Counted from the stretch's first letter, positions 45,032 through 53,708 are shown. The stretch: 64,000 nt of DNA from Anaerobacillus arseniciselenatis (GCF_001865995.1 NZ_MLQQ01000035.1:62001-126000), one strand, 5' to 3'. Numbers and translations are program-made. The notes: generated from the letters alone by a model not told the origin.

Positions 45032-45060
45032 CATATTTCATAAAACTGTTGCATTTTTGT

Positions 45061-45112
45061 CAGGGAAACCCCTAATGACTCCTATATACTTGAAGTAGAT
45101 ATAGATTAGGGG
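45061..45112. promoter_or_regulatory. CCCCTAAT/ATTAGGGG sites upstream of the sensor operon
   Basis: CAGGGAAACCCCTA (45061-45074) matches the NreC-type consensus TAGGG-N4-CCCTA, as I remember it, at nine of ten positions. CCCCTAAT at 45070-45076 is mirrored by ATTAGGGG at 45105-45112, just before the start. A -35 TTGTCA (45056-45061) and a TATATA-like -10 near 45083 make these sites overlap the promoter. They could be autoregulatory sites for the NarL-type regulator encoded in this operon. Confidence 0.45.
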
Positions 45113-45120
45113 GGCTATCT

Positions 45121-46062
45121 ATGCGTTTTCGTAATATGAAAATACTATTTATTGCTATGATGTTACTTTTGACAGCAACGGCATGTTCCGATACAGAAAA
45201 AAGTGGTATTCCGCTAGCGAAGGAAGTGGCTGCGGCTGCGACTAATACCGAAGAACTTTTATTAATTGATGATGATGAAGAAACTTTTAAAATAGCCATT
45301 GCTTCCATTTTATCGATAAGAGAAACACACAGAACGTATAATAAATTTTTGAACTATATCGAAAGAGAGCTCGGTATGCCAGTTGAAATTGTTCAAAAGC
45401 AAACATATTCAGAGATTAAGCGAGCTTTTGAACGAGGAGAAGTGGATGCAGGTATCGTCTGTGCTTATTTAGCGGTACTCGGCAATGATGCAGGGATTTT
45501 TGAAAGTGTTGCAAAGCCTATACGTAACGATGATGAAGTCTTTAAATCTTATATAATCGTAAAAAAAGATGCTGATTACCAATCATTATTAGACCTTAAA
45601 GATAAAAGCTTTGCTTTTTCTGATCCACTCTCGTATTCAGGGTTTTTGTTTCCGAATTATGAATTGAGAAAATCAGGGTATGATGTCGGTAACTTTTTTG
45701 AAAAAACATATTTTACGTATAGCCATGATAACACGATAGTAGCGGTTGCTAATGGTCTAGTTGACGGTGGCTCTACCCATAGTGATGTATATAAACAACT
45801 AAAACAAGAAAACGATCCGATAATAGATGAAATTAAAATCATCGGGAAAGGGCCTGATGTAGGGAATTCTCCTTTGGTCGTTAGACCAGATATGGATGAG
45901 GAAATAAAAGAAAGACTCGTCGATGTAGTGTTGTCTATGCACGAGAGTAACTACGGTAACAGAGCACTTAAGAAATTAAATGTTGATCACTTTATAAAAC
46001 CTGCCCCTAACTTATATGAACCAATTAATGAAATGTTAGTTGAGCTAGGAGAAACGAAATGA
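45121..46062 (+). CDS. PhnD-type substrate-binding lipoprotein (sensor component)
   Basis: A 313-residue extracytoplasmic lipoprotein: a signal peptide (about 1-21) ends in the lipobox TATAC, with C22 as lipidation site. The rest resembles phosphate/phosphite/phosphonate-binding proteins (FKIAIASILSIRETHRTYNKF, RGEVDAGIVCAYLAVLG, FAFSDPLSYSGFLFPNYELR, GLVDGGSTHSDVYKQL). No transporter genes are nearby; instead the stop overlaps the start of a histidine kinase (ATGA), followed by a response regulator. This is the layout of three-component sensors such as AioX-AioS-AioR, in which the binding protein presents an oxyanion to the kinase. The ligand here is unknown. Confidence 0.8.
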   Translation: MRFRNMKILFIAMMLLLTATACSDTEKSGIPLAKEVAAAATNTEELLLIDDDEETFKIAIASILSIRETHRTYNKFLNYIERELGMPVEIVQKQTYSEIKRAFERGEVDAGIVCAYLAVLGNDAGIFESVAKPIRNDDEVFKSYIIVKKDADYQSLLDLKDKSFAFSDPLSYSGFLFPNYELRKSGYDVGNFFEKTYFTYSHDNTIVAVANGLVDGGSTHSDVYKQLKQENDPIIDEIKIIGKGPDVGNSPLVVRPDMDEEIKERLVDVVLSMHESNYGNRALKKLNVDHFIKPAPNLYEPINEMLVELGETK

Positions 46063-47945
46063 AGAGTTTTATAAAGTGGTTCGTTACAAGTTTAAAAAAT
46101 AAAAGTGTGAAAACGAAGGTATTGGGTATAACGATTGGCCTTGTTATTTTAATGGCACTGACATCCACGATTATTTTACGTGAAATTCTTGTTGTAAAGT
46201 TAAGTGAGGACTTAGATCGTCGCGCTGTTTCAATAGCTAGTGATTTAAGTGCCCGAGGAACTGACTATACATTATTAAAAGATATCGTTAGCCTCAATAA
46301 TTTAATACAAGATACAATGAGCAATAATCCTGATATTGAATATATTTTTATTGCCGATGAAAATTTTAACATCGTGATTCATACGTTTGGGTCAGACTTT
46401 AAAGTTTCTGAAAAGCTAATAAACATAAACTTATTAGATGGAAATCCTGAGAAATATTCTCACCAACTCGTCACTTTTCAATCTGAAGCAGGAACGATCC
46501 ATGACGTTATTTCGCCTATGTTAGAAGGTGAAGTAGGTTTTGTGCGGGTTGGGTTAAACGAAAAACAAATTTATAAAACCATTGATGAAATAACGTTCAT
46601 CATTATTATATCTACTATTAGTGTGGGATTCATCGGCTTCATGATTTCTTTTCTTTTAACGAAAGTAATGTATCGAGATTTAAACCATTTAATCAATGTA
46701 ACGAAAAAAGTCGGTGCAGGTGATTTACAATGTAAAGTAGAAATTAATTCTAAAGATGAAATCGGATTGCTTGCTAGTGAATTCGATACGATGATTAAAA
46801 GATTAAAATATAAAAACGAAGAAAACAATAAATATCTTAACGTTTTAAAATTACGAAATAGTGAGCTTTCTTTGTTGCACCAGCTTGCTGTTAGTTCCGT
46901 GGACCTTCATAATTTCAATAAACACATCGAGAGTACGGCTATACGCTTAATGGAAGAGCTGAATTTAAACAGTTGTTTTATCGAGTTGAATTTAGCTGAT
47001 GAAAGAATTTCTACATTTAAGGGAAGAAGTAATTGTGCAGTTGGAGATAACAAAGCTTGTGAAAACTGCTTGTTTTTCCGAGAGAATAATGTACTTCATG
47101 ATAAACAACTTTACGTGCCGATCAAGGCAAAAACAGAAATCGGTCAAATAAACGTTTGTTTCGGTAATAAACCGGATGAGACGACGAAAAAGTTTATTCA
47201 TTCTTTCTCACGTCAGCTTTCCGTTATTGCAGAAAATGCTAGACTATGGAAAGAAGTAAAGTATAAAGAAGAATTACGAATAAAGCTTCTAGAAAGAGTG
47301 ATTACCGCTCAAGAAGAAGAACGAAAGCGTATTGCTAGAGAACTTCACGATGAGACAAGTCAATCAATTACATCCATTATAGTCGGTCTAACTTTATTAG
47401 AGGAACAATCAGTTTCTGAAAAAATGACCCAAGACATTGTAGATATAAAGGAAGTATCCCAAAAAACGTTAGATGAGATCCACTATATTTCTTGGTCATT
47501 ACGTCCGAGTGTATTAGATGATCTTGGCCTCCTACCAGCGATTAAAAAATATGTCATAGAATATATGAAAAAATATGATATCGATGTAGATATTCAAGTG
47601 ATAGGTTTTCATCAATTAAGGCTACTATCAATAATTGAAGTAACCATTTACCGAGTCATCCAAGAAGCATTAACAAATGCAGCGCGGCATGCCAAAGCTG
47701 AAAATATAAGTATTATATTAAAACATGTAAATGGTATAGTTTCTGTCATTATTGAAGATGATGGTGTTGGTTTTAATGCGAAAAAAGTGTTAAATGGGAA
47801 GTTAACGAAAGACCATCTCGGTTTAAAAGGAATGCAAGAAAGGATCGAATCAATAGGTGGAAACTTAATTATTGAATCGAACGAAGGAATCGGGACGACC
47901 ATTTATGTCAAAGATATCGTGATTGGAGATGAAACGAATGGATAA
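46059..47945 (+). CDS. Cache-HAMP-GAF sensor histidine kinase (NarX/NreB class)
   Basis: A 628-residue membrane kinase. TM1 at about 21-41, an extracytoplasmic Cache-like domain (about 45-170), TM2 (about 178-200), HAMP (201-255), a GAF-like domain (about 265-400) with cysteines C326, C334 and C337 (CAVGDNKACENC) suggesting a metal or Fe-S site, HisKA_3 with RIARELHDETSQS (phospho-histidine H430), and a C-terminal HATPase (about 530-625, ALTNAARHAKA, EDDGVGF). It overlaps the lipoprotein gene by four bases and the regulator gene by eight, so the three proteins should be made together. It may combine ligand sensing through the binding protein with redox sensing. Confidence 0.85.
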   Translation: MKSFIKWFVTSLKNKSVKTKVLGITIGLVILMALTSTIILREILVVKLSEDLDRRAVSIASDLSARGTDYTLLKDIVSLNNLIQDTMSNNPDIEYIFIADENFNIVIHTFGSDFKVSEKLININLLDGNPEKYSHQLVTFQSEAGTIHDVISPMLEGEVGFVRVGLNEKQIYKTIDEITFIIIISTISVGFIGFMISFLLTKVMYRDLNHLINVTKKVGAGDLQCKVEINSKDEIGLLASEFDTMIKRLKYKNEENNKYLNVLKLRNSELSLLHQLAVSSVDLHNFNKHIESTAIRLMEELNLNSCFIELNLADERISTFKGRSNCAVGDNKACENCLFFRENNVLHDKQLYVPIKAKTEIGQINVCFGNKPDETTKKFIHSFSRQLSVIAENARLWKEVKYKEELRIKLLERVITAQEEERKRIARELHDETSQSITSIIVGLTLLEEQSVSEKMTQDIVDIKEVSQKTLDEIHYISWSLRPSVLDDLGLLPAIKKYVIEYMKKYDIDVDIQVIGFHQLRLLSIIEVTIYRVIQEALTNAARHAKAENISIILKHVNGIVSVIIEDDGVGFNAKKVLNGKLTKDHLGLKGMQERIESIGGNLIIESNEGIGTTIYVKDIVIGDETNG

Positions 47946-48585
47946 ACCGAAAATAATGTTAGCTGATGATCACGGAGTGCTCCTTTCTGGTATTCAACTA
48001 TTACTATCTAAAGTAGATGAATGGGAGATTGTCGGCATTGTTTCTAGTGGTGAAGAAGCGGTAGAAAATGCATCTTTATGGGATCCTGATCTAATTTTAA
48101 TGGATATATCAATGCCGGGAATTGGTGGCATTGAAGCGACAAGGCAAATAAAAGAAAAGTTTCCTCACATTAAAATTCTAATGTTAACAATGTTTTCAGA
48201 AGAAGACTATTTAAAAAAAGCATTAAAAGCAGGTGCCTCAGGGTATGTGTTGAAAAAGGCTGTAGACACAGAGTTAATTTCTGCAGTTAGAACGGTATTA
48301 CAAGGTGAAACTTATATATATCCAACGATGTCAAGTTTTCTATTTAAAGGCTTTACCGAAGAAAAGAAAGATAAAGACGAATGTCCGTTAAGTGCAAGAG
48401 AAAAGGAAGTTTTAAAATATGTCGCATTAGGGTTTACGTACCAAGAAATCGCGGACGAACTGTTTGTGAGTGTGAAGACGGTAGAAACCCATAAAGCGAG
48501 AATTTCAGATAAATTAAATATGAAAAAAAGATCTGAGCTCGTCCGCTATGCTGTTAGTCAAGGTCTTATCTCGATTAATGAATAA
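47938..48585 (+). CDS. NarL/FixJ-family response regulator
   Basis: A 215-residue regulator. The receiver domain (4-120) has acidic D10-D11 and phospho-acceptor D56 (LILMDISMPGIGG); the LuxR-type HTH (about 150-205) shows LSAREKEVLKYVALGFTYQE and VSVKTVETHKARISDKL. The ATG at 47938, nine bases after GGAG, is preferred over earlier in-frame starts at 47923 and 47929. It is the likely output of the overlapping kinase. CCCTA/TAGGG half-sites lie upstream of its own operon and of the following cytochrome gene. Confidence 0.9.
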   Translation: MDKPKIMLADDHGVLLSGIQLLLSKVDEWEIVGIVSSGEEAVENASLWDPDLILMDISMPGIGGIEATRQIKEKFPHIKILMLTMFSEEDYLKKALKAGASGYVLKKAVDTELISAVRTVLQGETYIYPTMSSFLFKGFTEEKKDKDECPLSAREKEVLKYVALGFTYQEIADELFVSVKTVETHKARISDKLNMKKRSELVRYAVSQGLISINE

Positions 48586-48640
48586 TTGATTTGAGATTAC
48601 ACAATTTAATATATTTTATATGTTTTTTTCTTGAATTGTA

Positions 48641-48673
48641 AAAAAGGTTGATATTTAATATCAATCTTTTTTT
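48641..48673 (+). terminator. Terminator of the sensor operon
   Basis: GGTTGATAT pairs with ATATCAATC and is followed by seven T residues, 60 bases after the regulator stop. It separates the sensor operon from the cytochrome gene. Confidence 0.85.
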
Positions 48674-48715
48674 GTTTGCTATTTTGTGAAAAAATATAGA
48701 GTATTCATAAAATAT

Positions 48716-48767
48716 CCCTATTTATTTAGGGGGTGTAAGGGTAAATCCTGACAAAAAGTAAGGGGGA
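48716..48767. promoter_or_regulatory. CCCTA/TAGGG sites and promoter of the cytochrome gene
   Basis: CCCTA-TTTATT-TAGGG (48716-48731) is a perfect inverted repeat with the same half-site as upstream of the sensor operon; AAGGGTAAATCCTG (48738-48751) is a weaker relative. A -35 CTGACA at 48749-48754 follows, with a poor -10 near 48772. The sites would be centred about 60 and 40 bases before the transcription start, suitable for a NarL-type activator. Confidence 0.45.
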
Positions 48768-48841
48768 TTATGTACATAAAAAGAAATAGATTTAAGGCTA
48801 ACACTGATACGAAAATATGAAAAAACATGGGAAAATAAAGA

Positions 48842-48857
48842 TGTGATAAAGATCACA
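48842..48857. promoter_or_regulatory. Fnr/Crp-type palindrome before the cytochrome gene
   Basis: TGTGATAAAGATCACA has perfect TGTGA-N6-TCACA symmetry, the form recognised by Fnr in Bacillus. Its centre is only 45 bases before the start codon, too near for a classical -41.5 activator site unless the leader is very short, so it might repress or act on an unseen promoter. Confidence 0.5.
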
Positions 48858-48894
48858 GGGAAAGAAATTCAAATTAGATGAAGGGGTGGAAAAA

Positions 48895-50250
48895 ATGAGT
48901 AAGAAACATTTACTAGTGCTTATGGCGATGCTACTGATTGCTGCATTTGCAATCGTTGGCTGTTCGAATGAAGAAGCAACGACGGATGAAACAGATCCAG
49001 TAGAAACAACGCCAGAAGACACTACGGATACTGACTCAGAAGGCACTGATGATTCAGACGAGACTCCAGAGCCTGAGCAAGTTGATATTAGTAATGCAGA
49101 GTATGTTGGATCAGATAGCTGTGCAGGCTGTCACAACGCTCAACATAGTGGTTGGTCTGAAACAGCGCATCCATTAATGGTTCAAAATGTTGAGAAAAAT
49201 CCTGATGCAATTAAAGATTACACAAGAGAGTTGATGGAAGCGGAACTTGCTGATTGGGAAAATAGTGAATTCACGACAATTGGTGGCGACAATGAAGGCA
49301 AGCGTTTAACTTCTTTTGATGAGCTTGTTTATGTAGTCGGTGGAGAATGGAAACAAAGAGGTCTTATTAGAACAGAACACGGCTTTAACTTTGTACAGTT
49401 CCAAGCAAACCCAGAATGGGTGGCAGCTGATGGTGAAGTAACTCCAGCAAGGTTAAATAGCTATGGTGGTGGACAACAGTACGAAGACAGATGTTTAGGT
49501 TGTCACACGACAGGATTTGATTACGAAGAGATGTTAGCGAATCAAGATCGTCGTGGCGATGACGACTACTATTTCGAAGACTTTGTTGGAGAGTTAGGTG
49601 TCGGTTGTGAAGCATGTCACGGACCAGCTAGTGAGCACGTTAGCAGCCCTAGCGCAGATACAATTTTAAATCCAGCTAACCTTACAGCTCAACAAGAGTT
49701 AGATTTCTGTGGTACATGTCACGCAAGAAACACTGGACAGATTGATCCGGCAACTGGCGAGCCTATGAATCACCAAGATTCTATTTTCTATAAATGGGGC
49801 GACGACCTTTACGATCACAAATATGTGACTAGTATTGCTAGAGCTGAAAATGTTTTTGTACGTTACGATGAAGATGGTAATGTTGAAGGCTATTGGGACA
49901 CAGACGGAGACCAACGTTTCTGGGCTGACGGTTCTGCAAGAAGCCATCGTATGCAGTACAACGAATTAGAAGCTAATGTAATGAAAATGAATTTAGACTT
50001 CACATGCTCAACTTGTCATGACTTACATGACCCTAGTACGTTAAAAGGCGGAAGCTGGGAAGCTTTAATTAGTGCAGACTTAGAAAGAAATGGAACAGAC
50101 CAATCTTGTCATCAGTGTCATGATACAAATTGGGATATTGATGAAGCAATGCCTTACAAGGCAATGAGTGCTAACGGTGTTCAAGATATGAGACAACATA
50201 CATTCGGAACAGTAACAATTGGTGATGTTCCAGAAGACGACAATGAATAA
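48895..50250 (+). CDS. Hexaheme c-type cytochrome lipoprotein
   Basis: A 451-residue extracytoplasmic electron-transfer protein. The signal peptide ends in a lipobox IVGC (C23), and an acidic Thr/Asp/Glu linker (about 25-65) precedes six CXXCH heme sites: CAGCH 76, CLGCH 200, CEACH 238, CGTCH 272, CSTCH 371 and CHQCH 405. The heme-binding pattern resembles the cytochrome c554 / multiheme family. I start at the ATG at 48895, six bases after AAGGGGTG; a GTG at 48886 overlaps it. No oxidoreductase gene is adjacent. A link to the upstream three-gene sensor is inferred from the shared half-sites; a role in respiration of an oxyanion or external acceptor is possible. Confidence 0.9.
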   Translation: MSKKHLLVLMAMLLIAAFAIVGCSNEEATTDETDPVETTPEDTTDTDSEGTDDSDETPEPEQVDISNAEYVGSDSCAGCHNAQHSGWSETAHPLMVQNVEKNPDAIKDYTRELMEAELADWENSEFTTIGGDNEGKRLTSFDELVYVVGGEWKQRGLIRTEHGFNFVQFQANPEWVAADGEVTPARLNSYGGGQQYEDRCLGCHTTGFDYEEMLANQDRRGDDDYYFEDFVGELGVGCEACHGPASEHVSSPSADTILNPANLTAQQELDFCGTCHARNTGQIDPATGEPMNHQDSIFYKWGDDLYDHKYVTSIARAENVFVRYDEDGNVEGYWDTDGDQRFWADGSARSHRMQYNELEANVMKMNLDFTCSTCHDLHDPSTLKGGSWEALISADLERNGTDQSCHQCHDTNWDIDEAMPYKAMSANGVQDMRQHTFGTVTIGDVPEDDNE

Positions 50251-50268
50251 ACAATGACAATGAAGTAA

Positions 50269-50303
50269 AGCAAAAGCGCTGCATGTATTGCAGCGCTTTT
50301 GCT
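50269..50303. terminator. Bidirectional terminator after the cytochrome gene
   Basis: AGCAAAAGCGCTGCA and TGCAGCGCTTTTGCT form a perfect 15-bp stem with a five-base loop between convergent genes. Embedded A and T runs serve both strands. Confidence 0.88.
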
Positions 50304-50332
50304 ATCGAAGTGTAATTATCAAGTTTTATTTG

Positions 50333-50767
50333 TTACCGTTCAAAACTGATCGTATGCCCTTCCAACGTGATATTTTTTAAAATGTGCAACTTATTTTTTC
50401 GTTTTGATTTTAAATATTGCTTTTCGAAAGGCGCTGCTAACGTTTCGGGTAGTCCTTTTTCGGTAATCTCTCGTTTCATATGCGCTAAAATGGTCTGAAA
50501 ATCTTTATCAATTTCCTCTTCTAATTGTTTTCCTTTTTCAATATAAGCAAATAAAATGGGAACCGTAAGTTCACCCTTTTCTTTTTTGCGTTCATACTCA
50601 ATATAAGCTTCATCGATTAAGAAATTGAGTTCGTTTACTGCTTTTTGTTCAATCTCCTCAAACAGCGGTAAATATTTGTTTTGAAGTGTTTCAGCACTAT
50701 CACTATATACCGAATGAGTACCCACTGTAAAAAACATCATCATTAATAAAATTATATATTTTTTCAT
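50333..50767 (-). CDS. Secreted protein, unknown function
   Basis: A 144-residue protein with a clear signal peptide (about 1-22, MKKYIILLMMMFFTVGTHSVYS) and no lipobox cysteine, so it is probably exported. The mature part is helical and charged (LFEEIEQKAVNELNFLIDEAYIEYERKKEKGEL), ending in LHILKNITLEGHTISFER. I do not recognise the family. GAAGGTG provides a ribosome site. It is convergent with the cytochrome gene, and family A repeats lie upstream of its start. Confidence 0.75.
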   Translation of the reverse strand: MKKYIILLMMMFFTVGTHSVYSDSAETLQNKYLPLFEEIEQKAVNELNFLIDEAYIEYERKKEKGELTVPILFAYIEKGKQLEEEIDKDFQTILAHMKREITEKGLPETLAAPFEKQYLKSKRKNKLHILKNITLEGHTISFER

Positions 50768-50844
50768 AAATTCACCTTCAATCTTTATCCGTTAAAATGT
50801 GCACATATATATTAAGTATGAATCAAAATTCCAATTTTTATCCA

Positions 50845-51000
50845 TACAAAACCTTCATGACTATTTACTCGTCACCAGCTAATATGAAAAGGTGGACATT
50901 TTCCCTCACTTCGCCTTGACCTTCTTTTGAATCTCAGACGCTCGTTCACGAAAGTATCCACCTTTTTTCATAAAAAAAATTCATGACAGTAACATTTCAC
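50845..51000 (-). repeat. Family A hairpin repeat, copy A9, reverse orientation
   Basis: On the plus strand GGTGGACATTTTC (50891-50903) and GAAAGTATCCACC (50950-50962) are the arms; the interior is the reverse complement of the usual one (CTTCTTTTGAATCTCAGACG, CTCGTTC). The small palindromic linkers CATGAC...GTCACC are present on both sides. GGTGGA/TCCACC pair, with some mismatches farther in. Confidence 0.82.
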
Positions 51001-51150
51001 CATCTAGAATGGGAAATGTCGGTCGCTTTTCTTTCGCTTCGCTTTAAACTTCTAACGGATTTTAGAGGCTTACTCAAGAAAAGCGACCGAGCATTATTTT
51101 GCATCTTAGCTGGTGATGATAGGTGAAGATATATCGTCATGAAGGTTTTG
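51001..51150 (-). repeat. Family A hairpin repeat, copy A10, reverse orientation
   Basis: Arms GGTCGCTTTTCTT (51021-51033) and AAGAAAAGCGACC (51076-51088) are a perfect 13-bp match and differ from other copies; the interior is reverse complemented (CTTCGCTTTAAACTTCTAACG, TTTTAGAGGC). The right-hand linker (GTGATGATAGG...ATATCGTCATGAAGGTTTTGTATG, positions 51112-51154) is in forward orientation, so the block is a composite. Confidence 0.82.
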
Positions 51151-51249
51151 TATGTATAAAGCGGGTTTAGACAATTGCTGAATTCTCAAATTAGTTGTAA
51201 AATAAAAATATTAAAGTGGGGAGGAAGTTTCTCCTTGAGGGGGAAGTTT

Positions 51250-53424
51250 ATGAAAGAAGATTTAAACCTATATAAAGATACAACACCTACAAACTTAGTT
51301 TCTCTCTTAAATAGGGAGTTATCTAACCAAGAAATAGTTACTCCACAAATTGAGGAGATTTTAAATGAATTAAAAGATTTAAGTTATGCCCTCGATCAAT
51401 CAACAATAGTTGCTGTAACAGATAGAAGAGGTACGATCTTAAGTGTTAATGATAAATTTTGTGAAATATCTAAATACCGTAAAGATGAGTTGATTGGGAA
51501 AAATCATAATCTATTAAAGTCTGGGCATCACCCACCTGAATTTTATCTTGAGATGTGGAAGACGATTATGAGTGGCAACGTTTGGGAAGGTGAAGTGAAA
51601 AACAGAGCAAAAGACGGAAGTTATTACTGGGTAAAGACCGTCATCTTTCCGATTTTAGATACTAAAAAGCGACCATACAAATTTATTTCGATTCGAACGG
51701 ATATTACAGAAGGGAAACATTATGAGGAACAAGTTAGACAGTTATTAAAAAATGACTTTGCTCAAGTTATGAAAAACCTAGATAATTTCGTTTTTAAATT
51801 AAAAAGAAATGATGAAAATGACTTTATTTTTACATTAATTGCTGGAAAGCTAGCTAAAGAAATAGGTTTACTAGAACAAGAGCATTTACATAAATCTGTT
51901 CACGAAATCATTCCAAATAATACATTGCAAAAACTTCTTAAGCCTGTTGAGAAAACTTTTACAGGGGTAACAAGTAAATTTGAACTTAAGTTTTATAAAA
52001 TGGATTTATTTATTACTTTGTCGCCGTTTTATCGTAACGGTGAGGTGAAAGAAGTTGTAGGCTCGGTTAGTGATGTTACTGAGTTGAAAAAGTCAGAAAA
52101 AATTGTGGAGCACATGGCTTATCACGACTCGTTGACTGATTTACCTAACCGAAGAAAATTAGATATTGATTTAACAGAGCTTATAGTTGACGCCAAACAA
52201 TCAAATAAAAATGTCGCTACAGTATTTATTGATTTAGATCATTTTAAATTAATTAACGATGCTTTAGGGCACTCAGTCGGCGATTACATTTTAATTATGG
52301 CTGCACATCGTCTACAAAGGGCCGATTTGAAAAGCTATAGTAGCGAGTATATGTTATACCACCTAGGAGGCGATGAATTCGTCTATGTTTTCTATGATAT
52401 TGACGAATTAAGATCTCAAGAAGTTTGTGATTATTTATTCACTTTATTTGAAAGTCCGTTTTTATATAAACAAGCTGATATCCATTTGAAAATAAGTATA
52501 GGAGTTAGCCTTTTTCCATTAAGCGGGGAAACGCCAGAAGAGTTAGTGAAAAGCGCAGACATCGCTATGTTTGAAGCAAAAAATAAAGGTAGAAATAAAT
52601 ATTTATTTTACAATCATGATATGAACGCTTCGTTAGTTAAAAAGTTGCAAATTGAAAATGACCTTCGAAAAGCATTGAACACTGAGGGAGAATTACAACT
52701 TCATTATCAACCACAAGTAGACCTTAAAACAAACCAAATTGTCGGAGTAGAGGCACTCATTCGTTGGATACACCCTGAAAAAGGGTTTATTTCCCCTATA
52801 GAGTTTATTCAAGTAGCTGAAGATAAAGGTTTAATTGTATCATTAGGGAAATGGGTGTTAAAAGAAGCTTGTTCTCAGTTGAAAAAATGGCAGCAGCAAG
52901 GCTTTCCTCATTTAAGGGTTAGTGTTAATATCGCAACTAAACAATTTCAACATCCATATTTTATTACTGATTTAACTCAAATATTAACGGAAACTTCTGT
53001 ATCCCCTCATTCGATCGACCTTGAAATTACAGAAAACAGTTTATTGGATCATACAGAAGACACGATTAATACTTTGACAAATATACAAAACTTAGGCAGT
53101 GGCATTGCCATTGACGACTTTGGTACGGGTTATTCATCTTTAAGTTATTTAAAAAACTTTCCTATTTCAACTTTAAAAATAGATCAAACATTTGTGAATG
53201 AGTTACCTAAAAATCGCGGTGACCGTGCCATTGTATCTTCGATTATTAACTTAGCTCATAATCTTGGTTTAAATGTAATTGCTGAAGGAGTCGAAGATGA
53301 AGCAGCATTAAATTATTTAAAGGAAGAAAATTGTGATCAAATGCAAGGCTTCTATTTTAGTCGACCTGTACCTGCTGCTGATTTAACAGAACTATTAAAA
53401 GGGCATTCGTCAATTGCCAAATAA
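51250..53424 (+). CDS. PAS-GGDEF-EAL cyclic-di-GMP signalling protein
   Basis: A 724-residue cytosolic protein. PAS (about 45-160, TDRRGTILSVNDKFCEISKY, GKNHNLLKSGHHPPEFY), a second PAS-like segment (about 175-285), a GGDEF domain with intact LGGDEFVYVFYD (373-377) and an EAL domain with GVEALIRW (E501), ENSLLD, DDFGTGYSSLSYLK and KIDQTFV all intact. Both c-di-GMP synthesis and hydrolysis are therefore possible; the PAS may sense flavin, heme or another ligand. No clear RxxD inhibitory site precedes GGDEF. The frame extends upstream to 51175, but GAGGGGGAAG fits the ATG at 51250. Confidence 0.9.
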   Translation: MKEDLNLYKDTTPTNLVSLLNRELSNQEIVTPQIEEILNELKDLSYALDQSTIVAVTDRRGTILSVNDKFCEISKYRKDELIGKNHNLLKSGHHPPEFYLEMWKTIMSGNVWEGEVKNRAKDGSYYWVKTVIFPILDTKKRPYKFISIRTDITEGKHYEEQVRQLLKNDFAQVMKNLDNFVFKLKRNDENDFIFTLIAGKLAKEIGLLEQEHLHKSVHEIIPNNTLQKLLKPVEKTFTGVTSKFELKFYKMDLFITLSPFYRNGEVKEVVGSVSDVTELKKSEKIVEHMAYHDSLTDLPNRRKLDIDLTELIVDAKQSNKNVATVFIDLDHFKLINDALGHSVGDYILIMAAHRLQRADLKSYSSEYMLYHLGGDEFVYVFYDIDELRSQEVCDYLFTLFESPFLYKQADIHLKISIGVSLFPLSGETPEELVKSADIAMFEAKNKGRNKYLFYNHDMNASLVKKLQIENDLRKALNTEGELQLHYQPQVDLKTNQIVGVEALIRWIHPEKGFISPIEFIQVAEDKGLIVSLGKWVLKEACSQLKKWQQQGFPHLRVSVNIATKQFQHPYFITDLTQILTETSVSPHSIDLEITENSLLDHTEDTINTLTNIQNLGSGIAIDDFGTGYSSLSYLKNFPISTLKIDQTFVNELPKNRGDRAIVSSIINLAHNLGLNVIAEGVEDEAALNYLKEENCDQMQGFYFSRPVPAADLTELLKGHSSIAK

Positions 53425-53579
53425 AAGAAGAAAAAAACTATTGAAATATATCGTTACTGTTTGTTATTATAAAAAAGTCGGTTTATGAAAACCGTTGACT
53501 AACAACTTTAAAACTAATTGCCTTTCATAAATAGTTGACAAACAACTTTTAACTTGATATAGTAACTAAGTGAATTAAA

Positions 53580-53708
53580 TATTGGAACCAATGCAAGAAG
53601 GAGCGCCCGCTTCTCACCTGACTGACACAAATGTAGTTTGCAGGTTACTTAAATATTGATGATAATCAATAAAGGTGTGGGCGTAGTATGCGTCTCACAC
53701 CTTTTTTA
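53580..53708 (+). promoter_or_regulatory. L20-type leader and attenuator of infC-rpmI-rplT
   Basis: The leader has AGGAGCGCCCGCTTCTCACC and a T-rich-ended hairpin AAAGGTGTGGGCG/CGTCTCACACCTTTTTT (53671-53707). The alternative pairing between the early and late GC-rich parts matches the L20 leader of bacilli, in which L20 binding favours the terminator. The promoter lies in the TTGATA...TATAGT-like sequence near 53550. Nothing else is visible between 53425 and 53864 besides this leader and its 3' spacer. Confidence 0.82.

Noticed and set aside
48586..48894. Additional small gene between the regulator and the cytochrome
   Set aside because: No frame with a ribosome site was found; the region holds a terminator, half-sites, a promoter and an Fnr-type box.
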